DNA of 64,000 nucleotides from Lasiodiplodia sp. COLG20 (GCA_009801085.1 VNWV01000005.1:1178001-1242000), one strand, 5' to 3'. Positions 35,834-48,200 are shown, numbered from the stretch's first letter. Numbers and translations are program-made. Notes: a model not told the origin generated them from the sequence alone.

Positions 35834-36587
35834 ATCCATGTCCCTGATAGCCGCTGGACGGAAATTTCTTACTGATCTCCCTTGTTTTCCTTAGTGCTCC
35901 TTTTCCCCCTGATTTCCACTCCGTAGTTAGTAACGTTAGGTGGTTTGAATATAAATCAAATTGTGTCCGAATCCAAGAAAGTACATATCAATTTATCAGT
36001 TGCAGAGAAACATACAGCAGGCACTACACTGGGCCGCGTTCTGTTAGAGAGACGTAATAAGTAGACACTTCTGGGAGCCGCACAGTAGTCTGCGACCGGC
36101 AAATCCCTGCGCTCGATGTGGAGGTCCCTTCTCTGCCTCTCTCTTTTTTTTTTGGGGGGGGAACTGGGAATCGAATAACCGAAAATCTAAGATACCATTG
36201 TGTAAGTAGTCTCATATAAAACCGGATCAATAAAGCCAATTCGTATCAGAAGCTGTCCTTTTTAGAGCCAGGTAGAGCTAAACCATCCCAAATTAGCCAT
36301 TACCTTCCTGCTCCTAACCCTTATGATCTACATGATCCCTGTGCGTTACATATTAACGCTACTTGGTTCTACGCCTGCCTGTTTCAGTCGGCGACACTGC
36401 TCTCTGTTCATTGGAATCGGCCTCTCCTAACCAAATCGCATCCAATTGAATACACGGCGGAGCACATGGGCCCCCATAGGACCAGATTCACTTGGGATAT
36501 ACCAGATGCAAGGGTTTGAATTCTTACCCACTATATAGTTCCCGCGTGCAACACTCACTGTCTTGAAAAAATCTGCAGCACTCCGAA
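35834..36587. other. Intergenic region with homopolymer tract and TATA element
   Basis: Contains T12 then G8 near 36,146-36,165 and the promoter of the downstream membrane protein. No supported coding sequence. Confidence 0.45.
36531..36538 (+). promoter_or_regulatory. TATA box of the six-helix membrane protein gene
   Basis: CTATATAG lies 50 bp upstream of the ATG at 36,588, a sensible TATA position for a gene with a short leader. Confidence 0.45.
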
Positions 36588-37311
36588 ATGCCCGTCCTGA
36601 TGCTTTGCCTACTCAGTTTTTCTCTGTTCACTTTTCTTTGCACGTTCTACACCTTCTGTTGGGCATGCAGACACCACCTTCGTATCTTTTACATCGGATA
36701 TGCAGTCAACACCTGCTCTGCTCTCGCCCTCACCTTTTTAAGCGCATCATCCGTGTTTTTGAAAAAGTCCCTCCCCGCACGAGTTATCAATGCTCTCGTG
36801 TGCCTTGTTATTAGCACAAGCCCACTCATACAGGTATACACACCCTGTACTCTACAGAGGAACATTTTCTGACTAGAATTAGTCGCAACACTTGAACTAC
36901 ACCATGAACAAGGGCTTCCATTTGCGATGCCTCATCGAAGACTTTCGTGCCGTATCATATCTCGAGGGCTTCGACCTGACATTTGAGCATTACGTAACCG
37001 TCAACGCTTGCTTCTCTATCATCATAGCGTTTGGGAAACTTGCGTTCCTGCTCATACTTACGTTAGCCATGTCCCCTTCCATATTACTTGGCCACATCAA
37101 GCTAATGCTAAGAAGATTATCCAACGTGGGCAACGCCTTAAGTGGAGTAATCCTTTTCGTAGCAGCATTCGAGTATGCAGTTCTAACTCTAATGCTTTTC
37201 AACTGGACGTTTCATAAACTGGGATACGAGGTTTTGCTAAAACATCTCGGCTGTTTCGTCCTTGCCACACTTGGACTTCTCGCGTTAGCCATTCTTGCAT
37301 CTCTTCGATAA
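36588..37311 (+). CDS. Six-helix membrane protein of unknown function
   Basis: Exon 1 is 36,588-36,833. A 49-nt intron follows (GTATAC donor, CTGAC branch, TTAG acceptor), then exon 2 is 36,883-37,311. Together they give 224 aa. The join is phase 0 and links two frames that are both strongly hydrophobic, which supports the model. Six hydrophobic segments are visible, starting near residues 2, 36, 66, 112, 145 and 195, with a hydrophilic loop (about 83-108) between the third and fourth. The family is not recognised. A second possible intron downstream (GTACGT donor near 37,347, AGCAG acceptor near 37,390) followed by an open stretch to 37,522 hints at alternative 3' ends. Likely an integral membrane protein; nothing indicates a substrate. 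Confidence 0.6.
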
Positions 37312-37732
37312 GGGACAGAAAGTTCTTACTTTTGGTTATGGGTACGTGCAATCTTCAATAATTTTGATATTCTTACTTATTTATAAGCAGGTTGGCCTTC
37401 CTTTAACCTCCGTTATTCAGGTCTGGTTGTCAGTCGTACACAAAACCCACAAGTGGACCACATCTGAACAAAACCTTGATGACATAGCTCTCGATGTATG
37501 CTGTCCAGTCTTTGTTCTCTAAACCTTCTGCTGATAAAGTGAAAGCTTCAGCTTGGAGCTTCAGGTGCTATACCACCATTACCCGCCGCGGTATTGCCGC
37601 GTGTAGAGTCTAGGGGGAATGTACAATTACTGTCTCCTCAACACCTCCGCCGTCACTCCAGCTACCATTCGAAACATCGCGAACAAAGGCCAGAGAAATT
37701 GCTGTACGCGCTATATATATAAGTAGATCTCC
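37312..37732. other. Downstream region between convergent genes
   Basis: May contain an extra 3' exon of the membrane protein gene (to 37,522). The rest holds the 3' ends of two converging genes and a TATATATATAAG stretch at about 37,711-37,723. Confidence 0.4.
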
Positions 37733-38404
37733 TTAGTGTTCATTCTGCGAGGATCTATTTCTGAGCTCAGACGCAAGCTCAGCCCGAGATTGATAACCTC
37801 CGCCGTTGCATACACAAATGCCCTCCATAATTCCCTTCTCTCTATCGTCCTTCATCTCACATGTCTCATGGAAGTTGTGGCCATTATCGCAGTCGGTACG
37901 GAGTAGAATCTGCCACTTCTCGTAGGGCTTTTTGCAAAAGATGCATTCCTTTGCCGAGCTGGGAAACTCTTCAGGCCAGTGGCCCAAGTATACGTACTCG
38001 TCGGGTATCTCGAAGTCGGTAGTTCCAAAATTCCATTGGTCAATCTTGCCTCTGTTAAAGACGGACAAGCAAACCTCAGCAGCGTCTTCGTGGGGCGGTT
38101 GGCTTTTGCCCGCCTCTAGCCAATGGTTTAGAATTGGGGTACGCTTTGCACAGTCCAGTCCGGCAAGTGCGCGAGATGCAATCAATTCGTATTCCCTATT
38201 CGTGCAGAGTTTTCTCAAGGCAAACTCGCATCGTTCTGGAGTTTCGCGTTCCAAGGCAACCCGTATACCTCTAGCGTTGCACCACTTGAGGTATAAGAAT
38301 AAGTCGTTGTTACTGAGAGCTTCGACAAGGCTTTGAACTGATTCTTTGATTGTAGATTGTTGACTATCCTCCAGTCTCGGAACCGATTCAAGGACAGAGG
38401 ACAT
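37733..38404 (-). CDS. Small protein with a variant C-terminal RING-H2-like zinc motif
   Basis: Single exon, 223 aa, ATG at 38,404. The N-terminal 130 residues are helical and unrecognised. The C-terminus carries C154, C157, C172, H176, H179, C182, C197 and C199, a C-x2-C-x14-C-x3-H-x2-H-x2-C-x14-C-x-C array. This resembles RING-H2 except that the final pair is CxC rather than CxxC. RING-H2 domains usually act as ubiquitin E3 ligases, so a ubiquitin role is possible but not shown. A TATATAAG-like element lies about 110 bp upstream (near 38,520). It points toward the membrane protein gene. Confidence 0.65.
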   Translation of the reverse strand: MSSVLESVPRLEDSQQSTIKESVQSLVEALSNNDLFLYLKWCNARGIRVALERETPERCEFALRKLCTNREYELIASRALAGLDCAKRTPILNHWLEAGKSQPPHEDAAEVCLSVFNRGKIDQWNFGTTDFEIPDEYVYLGHWPEEFPSSAKECIFCKKPYEKWQILLRTDCDNGHNFHETCEMKDDREKGIMEGICVCNGGGYQSRAELASELRNRSSQNEH

Positions 38405-39446
38405 GATGGTGAAACAAGCTGGATCGGAAATCCGTGAAGCGTGTTGTGGTGTAAGAATGAAGAAAGCCTATGGAAGATCGACGTGTACTAGGAATGAGGT
38501 GATGGCAACCCTCGACTTATATAGTCATAGTGAGATTCTAAACTGTACTTAGAAAATTTACCTTAGGTTAACATGTGAGGAATAATTTATCGGGCCCGTC
38601 ATTTTTGGATGTGTCTACAAAGTTTTTTTTTTTTTAATCTATGGTGAACGCTTTCTAACGTTAGTTTAGTTACGGAATATTTACCATCTAGATGCAATAG
38701 CTAATCTAGAGATTATATTTTGGATGACTCGGCCTTGTTCAAATGTTCACAGCAACAAAAAAGAAATGTAGGCCGCAACGCGCACGCTATAACCTCTCTG
38801 CGTCTCTTCTTCATGGCAATTCAAGAACTCATAGAGCATATTGTAAGCCCGACACTGGAAACAAGGACTGTTGGGTGGGTAATGTAGTTGGAACCCTGAT
38901 GGCTGTGCCTTAGTCACTACCGCAATGTGTACTCTCATCGTCGTAGAGAAATCCAGAGTCTGAAAAAATGTACTCTAGCGATTCGTAGCATGTCTTCAAT
39001 TGCCCTCGTCTGTTGAAAGTTGAAGAGGAGCGTGTACCTCCAGCTGAAGTGATGTGGCTCTTTTTAAATAGAGGCATCATGGAGAATGACATCACATGCT
39101 TTGTGCTTTGGCTTGGTATCTTCAAATCAATTTCGCCAACTGTCGTGCTTGAAGTATCTTGGAGGTCATCCTTCAGTTACCTGACTAGTGTGGTCTCAGC
39201 CCGTGCTGGAATTCCACGTACTAGCGCATTCGAATACCTAATCGAGGGGGCGTGTTCGTGACAATATGCGGGTGGCACGAAAGCCTGTGGACCGGGTCAC
39301 CTTCCCAAAGTTAACACCCGAAAGTGGGACAGCCCGGACATAGCACTGGGAAGGCAGCAATCAAAGCATAAAAGGAGGGCTTTCCTGACCTTTTACCTCT
39401 AAATCTCCAAAGTCTGCTGCTACGACAGTCACTGATCTCGAGAGCA
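38405..39446. other. One-kilobase intergenic region, no convincing gene
   Basis: Short frames at 38,747-38,938 and 38,910-39,125 (minus) have no recognisable features. A T13 run lies near 38,623. A TATA element for the minus-strand neighbour is near 38,520. Confidence 0.4.
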
Positions 39447-40115
39447 ATGGCTTCTCATGCCCACCCACACCTTCCTTCTGAGCCTCCCAACATCTGGAGA
39501 TATCTCCGAGATGCCTCAGCCCCAGAGATTCAAGCTTACCTTTGGGATCACCGCCATGACCTAATCGAGTTCTTTGAAAGTCCGAACTTTCTCGTTCTCT
39601 TTCCACGCGCATTGCGTTATGAACTACCTCCCATTCTCCACGAGGTAAAACACTTAATGATACTACTGGAATATGAAAACACTAATTCCTATTGCTTTTA
39701 GGATCGTACCCATTTATACCGAATGCCGATAAGCATCTTGTCGCAGCCGTCGGAGGTATCGCCCCGAACCGCTCCTCGGCTTCCCCAGGAAACGCAAGGC
39801 TTTCGTCAAGTGTCCCGTCCGAACCCTCCCGCAAACTATATTTCGTCCTCACCCCGGATGCAAGAGTACCACGAAAGAATGCTGCAGGAGCGTGAACGCT
39901 ATGAACGAGAGCAGAATGCTACACGATTCAGATGCAACGATTGTCACAGGGTTGCCAATCCGGCCGCTGGAACTCACAGGGCTCGACCTCCTTCGAATTT
40001 ATTTAGTAGTGACGAGAGAGGTTTGCATTCCATTGCAAATGCCGCATTGGGACAGTCTTTCACGTCCTCGTTGCCAGAAGAGGGCTGGACAGGGAAGAGA
40101 AGGCGAAGGTTTTGA
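39447..40115 (+). CDS. Unknown 203-aa protein with a CxxC motif
   Basis: Exon 1 is 39,447-39,644, a 57-nt intron follows (GTAAAA donor, ACTAAT branch, CTTTTAG acceptor), and exon 2 is 39,702-40,115. The phase-0 join reads PPILHE then DRTHLYRMPI and removes the stop at the end of exon 1. The N-terminus is proline-rich with NIWRYLRDASAPEIQAYLWD. The middle is disordered, then a charged helix (MQEYHERMLQERERYEREQ) leads to RCNDCHRVANP, a single CxxC with a following His, possibly half a zinc site. The tail ends KRRRRF, a basic cluster. No family is recognised. Confidence 0.58.
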
Positions 40116-40728
40116 TATTTTCTGTGTCATTTCCCCGTAATCTGCAGATAGCGATTCATATTTCCACGAGCAGTCCCTTCGATAGACCTGTGATGGAACA
40201 TGCGTGATTGAAGTTGCGCTTTAGAATGCGACGTTGCACCGCAGGCTGAATGCTACTACCCTAGCATAATGAGTAGAGTGAGTAGTGTCCCATGCATCTA
40301 AAGTTGGGTACAAACGATAACTACGCTTACTGGATAGTTCGAACCTTACTATACCTATAATGTGATCCGATTGTGGGGGGAAATAGAGGTACTTTCATAA
40401 GAACACTGGCACCAAGAAATTACGCGGACCGAAAAGGCAGGCACCGCATCAAATAGCTGCATTTTATTGTCGATGTGTTCTTGATTTGTCTCAAGAGCAA
40501 CGAGAGCATAGAACATGCCTCACTGTACAAAATCCATCTTCCGATGCTTGGTGAGTGAAGCAGAAGGGGACGATGACCTTGATGCTGAGTCGGACCGATC
40601 CACCTTAGGATCCGTTTAGAGCTTGCCAGATATTTCGTAAGGGCTTCTGTACTGCGTAGGCCAAAGTTGCAAGCACTTCTAGCCATTTTAGCGCACAGGA
40701 TTTGTTATTGTGGCATGATACCCATTTA
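40116..40728. other. Intergenic region downstream of two converging genes
   Basis: A minus-strand open frame at 40,420-40,686 starts with ATG but has no recognisable features. Nothing else is supported. Confidence 0.4.
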
Positions 40729-43610
40729 CTAGGTTTCCGTCCTCTTGAACAGCATTGCAATGTCTCTTGGCTTTGCCATCTCTATCTCCTTATCAGATCT
40801 CATGAAAATTGGAAGTTCGTAGTCGAACTGGCTGCTCTCTTGATCAAAATTGATCTCATCGAGTTCAGGGCGTGCAGTAGATAGCGATGAGCCGAAGTAT
40901 CTCGCCATCTGTGCGGTCATTTCAACCAAACTTTAATTTCTTTTTAGCTGAACGTATGCGTAGAATTTCATTACAAGATGACTTACTCTGCTCGTGATAT
41001 AGGCTTCCTCAATCTATCAAAAGTCTCTGGTGGCCCAAAGTCCATAATGTTAAGACTTGGTTGCTGGATAAAATCGAAGCCTGTGGGCTGGTTGTCATAT
41101 AGCGGATACAGAAGTAGCCAAAAAGGGCTTCGGCTCCCTTTGAGAAGGTTTAGGATTTTTCCAGCTTTCTCATAGCGTTTCACGGCGTCTTCTATGCCCG
41201 CGCGATCGAACCCTGTCGGATCTATAAGGCCCACGACTTCCGCCATCACCCGCTTGCGGGCACTGCTGTTACTTTGCGGGCGTTGACGGTCCTGCCCCTG
41301 GGTATTGCCTAGCCCCTTGCTCTTAAGCTTTTTTCTGCGTTTTCTCTCTTCTCTTAAGCTCTCTGAAAGCGAGTCGACTTTGCGTTGAAAGCTCTTGTGG
41401 TAGCTAATTTGACAGTAAGACGCATTGAAAGTTGAGAGGTAAGGATTAACGTTATCAAACCAACCGATCGCGTGATGCAGCTCAGCGATCTCCACCGCGG
41501 TTTTCGGCTCAGGAGGCCACCGTTTTCGGAGCGAAGTTTGAAATTCGCATGTAAGACTCTTCTTGAGACGGAGCAGGAGGTTTACATTTGCGACTTCGCA
41601 CATGCATTGAAGAGCTCTGAGTACACCGGAAAGATCGGACGCTGGGGCTTCTTCAAATGCTTCGACGATTCGTTCACCATTGAAGCCATTTGCTTCAGCG
41701 CACCGGAATAGACAGGATTTCCACTCTACGGATGCCGTTAGCTTAGAATTCATATCTGGTGAAGTTGGACGAATTCGCAGCGAGAACCGAGAGATCTTGA
41801 TAGGCTGTGGAGAGGGGTCTCTGTCGGAAGAATCAATCAAGAACGGTCTCTTTTTCGGGACTGTTGAGGTAATCCGGGCTTGCAGAGCTTTATCCGCGCA
41901 AAATCTTTTAAACTGGTGTAAGAGGGAATTGCGGTAGCGCTCCCTAAGCTGGTCAAGCTGCCTGCTCAACGCAGCTGGTGTTATGTTTTCTGGCACACTC
42001 AAGGCTTTCTCCGGATATACGAACGTTTCTGCGCGATGTATAACACATAGACCGCAATTATGCCCGTCTGGTACAATTCCATGAGGATAAAGCTGCAAAA
42101 GAAAAGGAGAAAGTCAGTCTAGTGCTCCAAACATGTATGTATTGGCTTACCGGGTGATGTCGAGGCTCAGACCACCGAATTGCATTCGCGTCTTGATCAA
42201 CGCGGTAATTGTTTATGAAATTTCCTACATTAAATGCGAGAATGTTGGCCTGGAGCTCCAGATCACCCTCAGTACCGAAAACATGAACTCGAGAATCCAG
42301 GAAGTCGACAGCGATGAGAATCCAGTGATCCCCTGTTCCTTGAAAATTGCAATCCAAGGTCCCATAAACCACATTGTAAGCTAAAAACAGGTGAGTAGAG
42401 ACCATGTTGTGCCTCAGCATCGGCCAGGGTCCGGAAGTCGTGATAAAATCCCCGCAGAGACCAGATGTGGGGAAGTTTTTGATTGCCCAACGTGCTATCA
42501 GCGGCTCTGCCGACGCAGGGAGCATCGTCTTCATTAGGTCCAGAATTGTGGTATCATTGAGCCGGACACCGGGAAGAAGCCGATCCAGCGTGTCGTGAGA
42601 AAAGCCGTAAGCAACGGTGGCCCCCCTTGTTGTTTGGTCCGTATCCTCGGCCAGGGCTTCCTTTGATATCTCGATAAAACTCTCCGAATCAGACTGGACG
42701 GCAACGAGGGTGGCTTCGTCATCCGTCTGTTGCCTTTCGCAAGGCTGAACGTTGCCACCGTTTAGCATCGCCATATCCCCTTCGGAGCCACTATCGTGTA
42801 TATCCGGGGCTGCAATGACGCCTAAGAATCCCGAGGGCCCTCCTGGATCTTCGCCGATGTTTTGGTTGAAGATTCTCACCAAATCGCGACTGAATGCGTC
42901 ATGACTAGCCTCGCGATCATATTCTCTCGCCTTTGTGAATCCAATATCAATGTCTTCCTGATCCTTGTTGGTTGTTTTGGCGACATCAACAACTTCTTCT
43001 GTCAACGTAGGAACGCGCTCCGTAGAACAGGGTATGTCAGCATCTGAACTGTCATTTTGATTTGGTTCCTGAACCGGATCTGCTGTCTTGCTGGGGCTGG
43101 AGAGATTACTCGCACTCTTGTGGTTAGATTGGTATATGACTTCGCTTTCAGCGGCAGATTCGACAACTTCGGGCTTATCGTCTTCCAAAAGTTCTCGATG
43201 AAACCTCTTACTGATCGGCCTGGCTGGCTTCTGTCCAGAGCCGGAGTTAATCCCTTCACATGAGCGTTTGGGTGCAATGGGGATTTGCGTATCGTGGTCG
43301 TCATTCTGTTTGAGCTGCCTTAATCGACGACTCCTTTGCTTCTCACGGATCGCTTGAATTAAATGTTTCACAATTCTGTTCAGCTCCTTGGCCCGAGGCT
43401 CGACATCTAGAACTAGAGATTCCACCTTGTCAAGGTTAAGTCTGGCCTTGGGGTGCCGCAGGCGAATCGCAACATCCTATGCTATCAGCTTGCTGTTCTG
43501 TCTTGGAGCAATGATCCACTTACAGATAACTTTTGAGATATTTCTACAATACTGTCTCGTTGGACGTCGGGAAGAGTCACAACATGTTGCTCATGAGTGC
43601 TTAGGGACAT
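40729..43610 (-). CDS. Ulp1-like (C48) cysteine peptidase domain protein, 906 aa
   Basis: Four exons on the minus strand (43,610-43,524; 43,476-42,151; 42,092-40,987; 40,930-40,729) joined by introns of 47, 58 and 56 nt. All junctions keep frame and the total is 906 aa. Ulp1 peptidases cleave SUMO or similar modifiers. The domain has RLNDTTILDLM (substrate-side motif), GDHWILIAVDF with the catalytic His (H413), and, across the second intron, PDGHNCGLCVI with the catalytic Cys (C484). The usual FDS/YDS segment reads VFGTEG, so the triad Asp appears to be Gly (about residue 430). The oxyanion Gln six residues before Cys reads Val. The protein may therefore be weak or inactive. Flanks are a coiled, acidic N-terminal half and a Lys/Arg-rich C-terminal half. 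It lies three kilobases from a DUF3723 gene on the same strand. Confidence 0.8.
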
Positions 43611-44687
43611 GTCGCTGAACGTTCATGCGTCAGAGCTGGGGAAGGATGAGTTTGGGGATCTTGGAATGCAGAAGAGGGGACTTGAGTTTTAGGTGCTCCC
43701 ACGATCGTTGGGATTTATTCGATGTTCCCAGTATCTTGCAGCAGGAAAAAAATACTTGTGCGGATGCGTGGACAGCAAAAACAAGTATTCAGAGGAGAGG
43801 TGTACGCAACCCTCAGAAACATTCTTGCTTTCCTCGATATGATGAGGGAAGGCGAAACTTTCCTGCGGACTTTGGGACAGCATCGAGGGGATTTCGAGCA
43901 AGAGGTGTCCACGAAACCGCAAAAACTTTTCTCCTTCCTTATAAATTTAAGGGCAGCGAAAAATATTCCTGAGGTCCTGCAGAGCAACAAAGATAAGAAT
44001 TCAAAACAGGAAAAAAAAAACACAGGGCTGCCGTAGTTTTCGTACGTCTACTACATACCAAAATATGCTTAGTCAAGAGAGACGAACATTTCGCCTACTC
44101 GAGAACTAACTATGTATGGCACAGCAGTTACATCAGCGAAAGAAAGATTGGTGTGACTGCTCATGAGCTTTCGAGGTTTTGGAGAATGCATATCCGAAAA
44201 AATCAGCTGGAGAGCAAGCCACTCCATATCTCAAGCATGAGCGATTTGCGCATTACGGAGGAACATATTGAAGTGGCTGAAGTAAAGCGATTTGTAAGAA
44301 TTTTGATGAGTGGAGAATGAATTGATGATGATGCTGAAGAGTGTAACGTGTGGTGAGGGAGATCCCCTCTATGCTACAGTACAGTGCTGGGCCTGCAACC
44401 CACAGGTATGTAGTCCCGCAACGCTGAATGTTGAGAAGAGTAAACTATTTCAGTCCAATATACGACAATATTTTTCTCACCGTGGGCGGCTGCGACGGCA
44501 AGCCAATTAGCCACGCCTTTTTTGAGATACCTGATACTGCTCCGATTTGTTGAATGACGCAAGAGAAAGCTAGTAACATATTACCATACTCATAAGTTGA
44601 CTGATTGATTCACAACCTGAGCTTACTGTCATAGAATCCCCATAGGTAACAACTCAATGTAGTGTTAGAGGTACCGAAAATGTGTAG
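43611..44687. other. Intergenic region upstream of the peptidase gene
   Basis: Contains the promoter of the minus-strand peptidase gene. A plus-strand frame at 43,722-44,036 (104 aa) overlaps other frames, has no recognisable domain and is not called as a gene. Confidence 0.4.
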
Positions 44688-45017
44688 ATCCCGCACGGGT
44701 TTAATTCGAACCACTGAGAGCATAGGCGTAGGGTTCCGCAAGGGAAAGAATCCCACAGGGGCTCTCGGCTCCTGAGCAGCAGCATGAGTCAGAGTTCCCG
44801 CACGGGAGCTTGAAGAGGTCTTTTTTTTCTGAGTACAGACATAATGTCCCGCAAGGGAGCGAAACCCGCATGGGCTTCCTAGACTCAGAAAATGGTGCTC
44901 CCGCACGGGATTATTTTCTTTCCCTTTTTTTTTTTTAAGGCCCCCTTCGTATCCCGTAGGGAAATGATCCCACATGGGCTCTTCAAGACCTCATGGAGAG
45001 AAACATCCCATACGGTT
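44688..45017. repeat. Tandem array of short CCC...GGG hairpins, about 104-bp period
   Basis: Seven or more palindromes sit at about 44,689, 44,735, 44,800, 44,851, 44,902, 44,953 and 45,008, mostly 46-65 bp apart. The basic form is TCCCGCACGGGA (stem CCCG/CGGG, loop CA). Variants are CCCACATGGG, CCCGCATGGG, CCCGCAAGGGA, CCCGTAGGGA and CCCACAGGGG. They form three tandem units of about 104 bp, each a single palindrome, then a spacer, then a double palindrome. Stem changes are often compensated (G-C to A-T). Spacers diverge much more than the hairpins. There is no coding potential. Confidence 0.72.
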
Positions 45018-45233
45018 CACGGTAAGCTCCTCAAAAGCAGGAGGAATTGGAGCCTTCTACTTAAAATTTAAGATTATTCTTTACGTTGACACCAGGCAAA
45101 GAAACCGCTTGCAGGCAATGTCTGGTCGATACCTCATCCCGGTGCTAGCTACGTCACCTAACTTCGTCATCCAAGATAGGCTGGTAACTAGTGTATATAA
45201 TAAGTTAACGTTAGATCCTGCTGATTCTAATTT

Positions 45234-48200
45234 CTAAGATAAACCTGGCTGGTCTGCCATCTCTGAATCATCTATTATCATGTGATGAAGTTTAAGACGT
45301 CTTCTGGTGAACGTGTCTTCGCTGAAAGTGTCGTGCCACGTAAGATTGGATCCTTCTCTTGACTCTCTAGACTTACCTGCGGTATCCTCTACTTTGGTGT
45401 TACCGACTTGCGTCCTCTCATCTTCGTTCTGGTTGTCGCGCTCATCGCTCCTGGCTAGCTTGGGAAATAGAAAGTGCTCTCCGTCTTCATGCAACTCATG
45501 TAGTTCAGATGTTTGCGTGATCTCTTTTCTCTTTCTTGGCTTGATGATATGCCTCTGAGGATTTTGGTAATTCTGACTTTGCCCACCGGATTTTGCCAAC
45601 GCAGCCTGCATCATTGATCGCGGACCGGCGTAGAGAAAGCGGTGTTTTCTGATTGCAGAAGCAAAATGACCAGCGTCATGGTTGTCGACCTCCGATATTA
45701 CGTTTCCATTGCAGTAAATGTCCCACTTTTCAGACCTGATGCATTCTGTCGACGCGATAGCACACAGGACTCTCTCAATCTTCGCAATAGGATCCTTGCT
45801 CGGAATCTTGATCCAAAACTCCCCAGAGCGCAGCACTATGATAAAAATGCCAATGATGTTGCTCTCTTCCTCCAACGAGATGGAAAGAAGCTGCACAAAA
45901 TCTTCCGTTGTTTGGCCCTGCTGTTGCTCCGCCCATCTCTCGAGAGCGTCGACTTGCTGTTGTAGATCGCTAATTCGATCATCTTTGGCTTTATCAGTGT
46001 AGTCCGAAGACTCATGGAAATCTTTTTCGTCATTGCTAAGCACCGGATCCCGCTTACTACAATCTTCTAGGTCTGTTTGGAGTTTTGAGCAGGCGTTTGT
46101 AAGTTGAGTCTTTTCTTCTTGCAAAAGCCGTATGGTGCTTTCGAGCTCTCTGGTCGCCGCGTTGAGTTCATTCTCGCGCACTGATGCATCTTGCAAGTGA
46201 CTTTGAAGCGCTTCGTAGCCTTTTACCAGTTGTGTCTCCTTTTCCCGGAACCGTCTGTTAACATATACCTCCCTTTCGAGCTTCGCCTGAAGCCGACCTA
46301 TTTCGGACTGCTGTTTTTGTAGCGCACGGTCTTTATCGTCCCCGAATCTTTCTGCTTTCGCTAGTTGACTCTGCAAAGAATTGATATGTTCATGCAATTC
46401 TTTGGTCTTGTCGTGCCCCTCTCGTTGAAGGATCTTGCCCCTATCGAGTTCCTCGTTAAGCTGCTCATTCAGCGACTGGCATTCCTCTAGTTTTCTTTCC
46501 AATTGCTCTTTTTCTCCCGCGCAGATCATGCTGTAAACTCTGATTTGTTCGTCTCTCTCGGATACCTTCTTGGTCAACAAAACGTTCATGCGGCTGAGCT
46601 CGTCGTTCCCGGACTGAAACAGCTCTTCGTTCTTCTGTATGCGAGCGTCGAGGTTTATCGTGTGATTTTCAAGATCTGCGCACCTTCTGATAAGTTCTCC
46701 TGTTTGTTTTTCTAGCGTTTGAAATTCACGGCGTCGCTTTTCAGCCTCGTCCGACAGAGAAGATACTTTGCTCCGCATTTCCACACCTAGCCGTCTAAAT
46801 CGATCTGACAACTGCCTTTCTTCGTCGAGCGCTCTGGTCAGCTCCTGAAGCCTCAGCTCATCACGAGCTGAGCCATGGATGGATAGGTCTGATGGTGCAT
46901 TAAATGCGGATAAGCGCGTGATCGAACTGTGTTCGCCGCTCGTCTCGGCGTCTCGAGAAGGTGCCTAGAATTCTATTAGCCCGTCTTAATGCAACCACGC
47001 CAAGGACAACAGACTTGTGTGTATTCATTGCCCAAGAAACTCATAAAAATGTCTCGTCCAACGAAGAAAGTGTTAATTTCAGAACCTTCTGACTCATCAA
47101 TCTCGTACATGGTTGGCACGAAGAAAAAGTGTCTATCGAGAAGAAAGTCATCCTCGAAGGGACGGTTGCACCTTTTCTCGACAGATAGAGAATCCGTGCC
47201 AACAAGGCTAGGCATACACTCTTTTTCTCTCTCTTCTGGGCTGTCTTCTATTTCCTCGAGCGCTGAGGAGATTCGTAGAACGTGTCTCGCGTCCGGCAGC
47301 GAACCGGGTCGCAGTGACCGCAGCAACTGCTCTGCAAGAGAGCGGTAAGGGTTTTGTCGCTGAAGCTCCAAAGCCTGCTCTGTACGGAATCCCAGTTTGA
47401 CAGCAAGGTCGCCGAGATAATGCCAGAGTGCGGGATTATAGTGTTTCAAAGGCTTCGCCTTTCCCGCTACCTTCCTTGGTGCAGTCTCAGTCATCAGGGG
47501 GAAGTGACGCATGCAAAATGCCCAAAGCTGGACGTATGATAGCCATAGGCCATTACCATCGTCGTCTATTGATCTCACCCTCCTTCCCCTAGGATACTCG
47601 ACGAGCTGCTCGCCAGAGCCGAGGTGCGATGCTGAGAGCGACTTGAAGATGGTTCGCCTCTCTTTCGGCGGAAGCAGCTTTTTAAGAATATAACAGCAGG
47701 GTTCGAGATACTTGAGATTCTCGAAAAAGCTCGTTAGCGAGGGGATTAGCCCAGAAGTTGACAGAAAGGCGGAGAAGATCGCGTGCCGCGTTTGAGTGTC
47801 AGCAATGCTAGAGAAAACCTCGCCAGACCTAATCAGACTCTCAACACGTGAGCGATCTCCACTTGATACTGAAGGCGCAAGGAGTTCAAGTTTCTCTACT
47901 GTTACACGATCGACCGTCTTGGGAGGGGCATCCGCAGCCTTGAGAACTCTTCCCCACACGTCTGCGATCCGGGTCAAGTAACGGAGCAATTCCTTAGAGA
48001 CTTGGTGTCAACGTACGCCACATTGATTTGCTGGAAGGCTTACTTCGTCGCAATGAAGGGTCAAAAGTCGGTGTAAGGTGCCCAGCTGGAAGGAGTACCA
48101 CATTCCAGGCATTTCAACTAAGTTGTCAAACGCATCGGTTAGAGTGGCGCTTTTGAAGAGCTGCTCGAGATCCTTCTGCTTTGCGCTACTCAAACGAGCC

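Noticed and set aside
40420..40686. 88-aa minus-strand frame after the peptidase gene
   Set aside because: No domain. The last exon of the peptidase gene already ends at 40,729 with a good splice site.
43722..44036. 104-aa plus-strand frame divergent from the peptidase gene
   Set aside because: Protein-like in places, but it overlaps other frames and shows no recognisable feature. Kept only as a possibility.
44688..45017. CRISPR-like reading of the hairpin array
   Set aside because: The repeated parts are only 10-12 bp, spacing is irregular (46-65 bp), and the genome is fungal.
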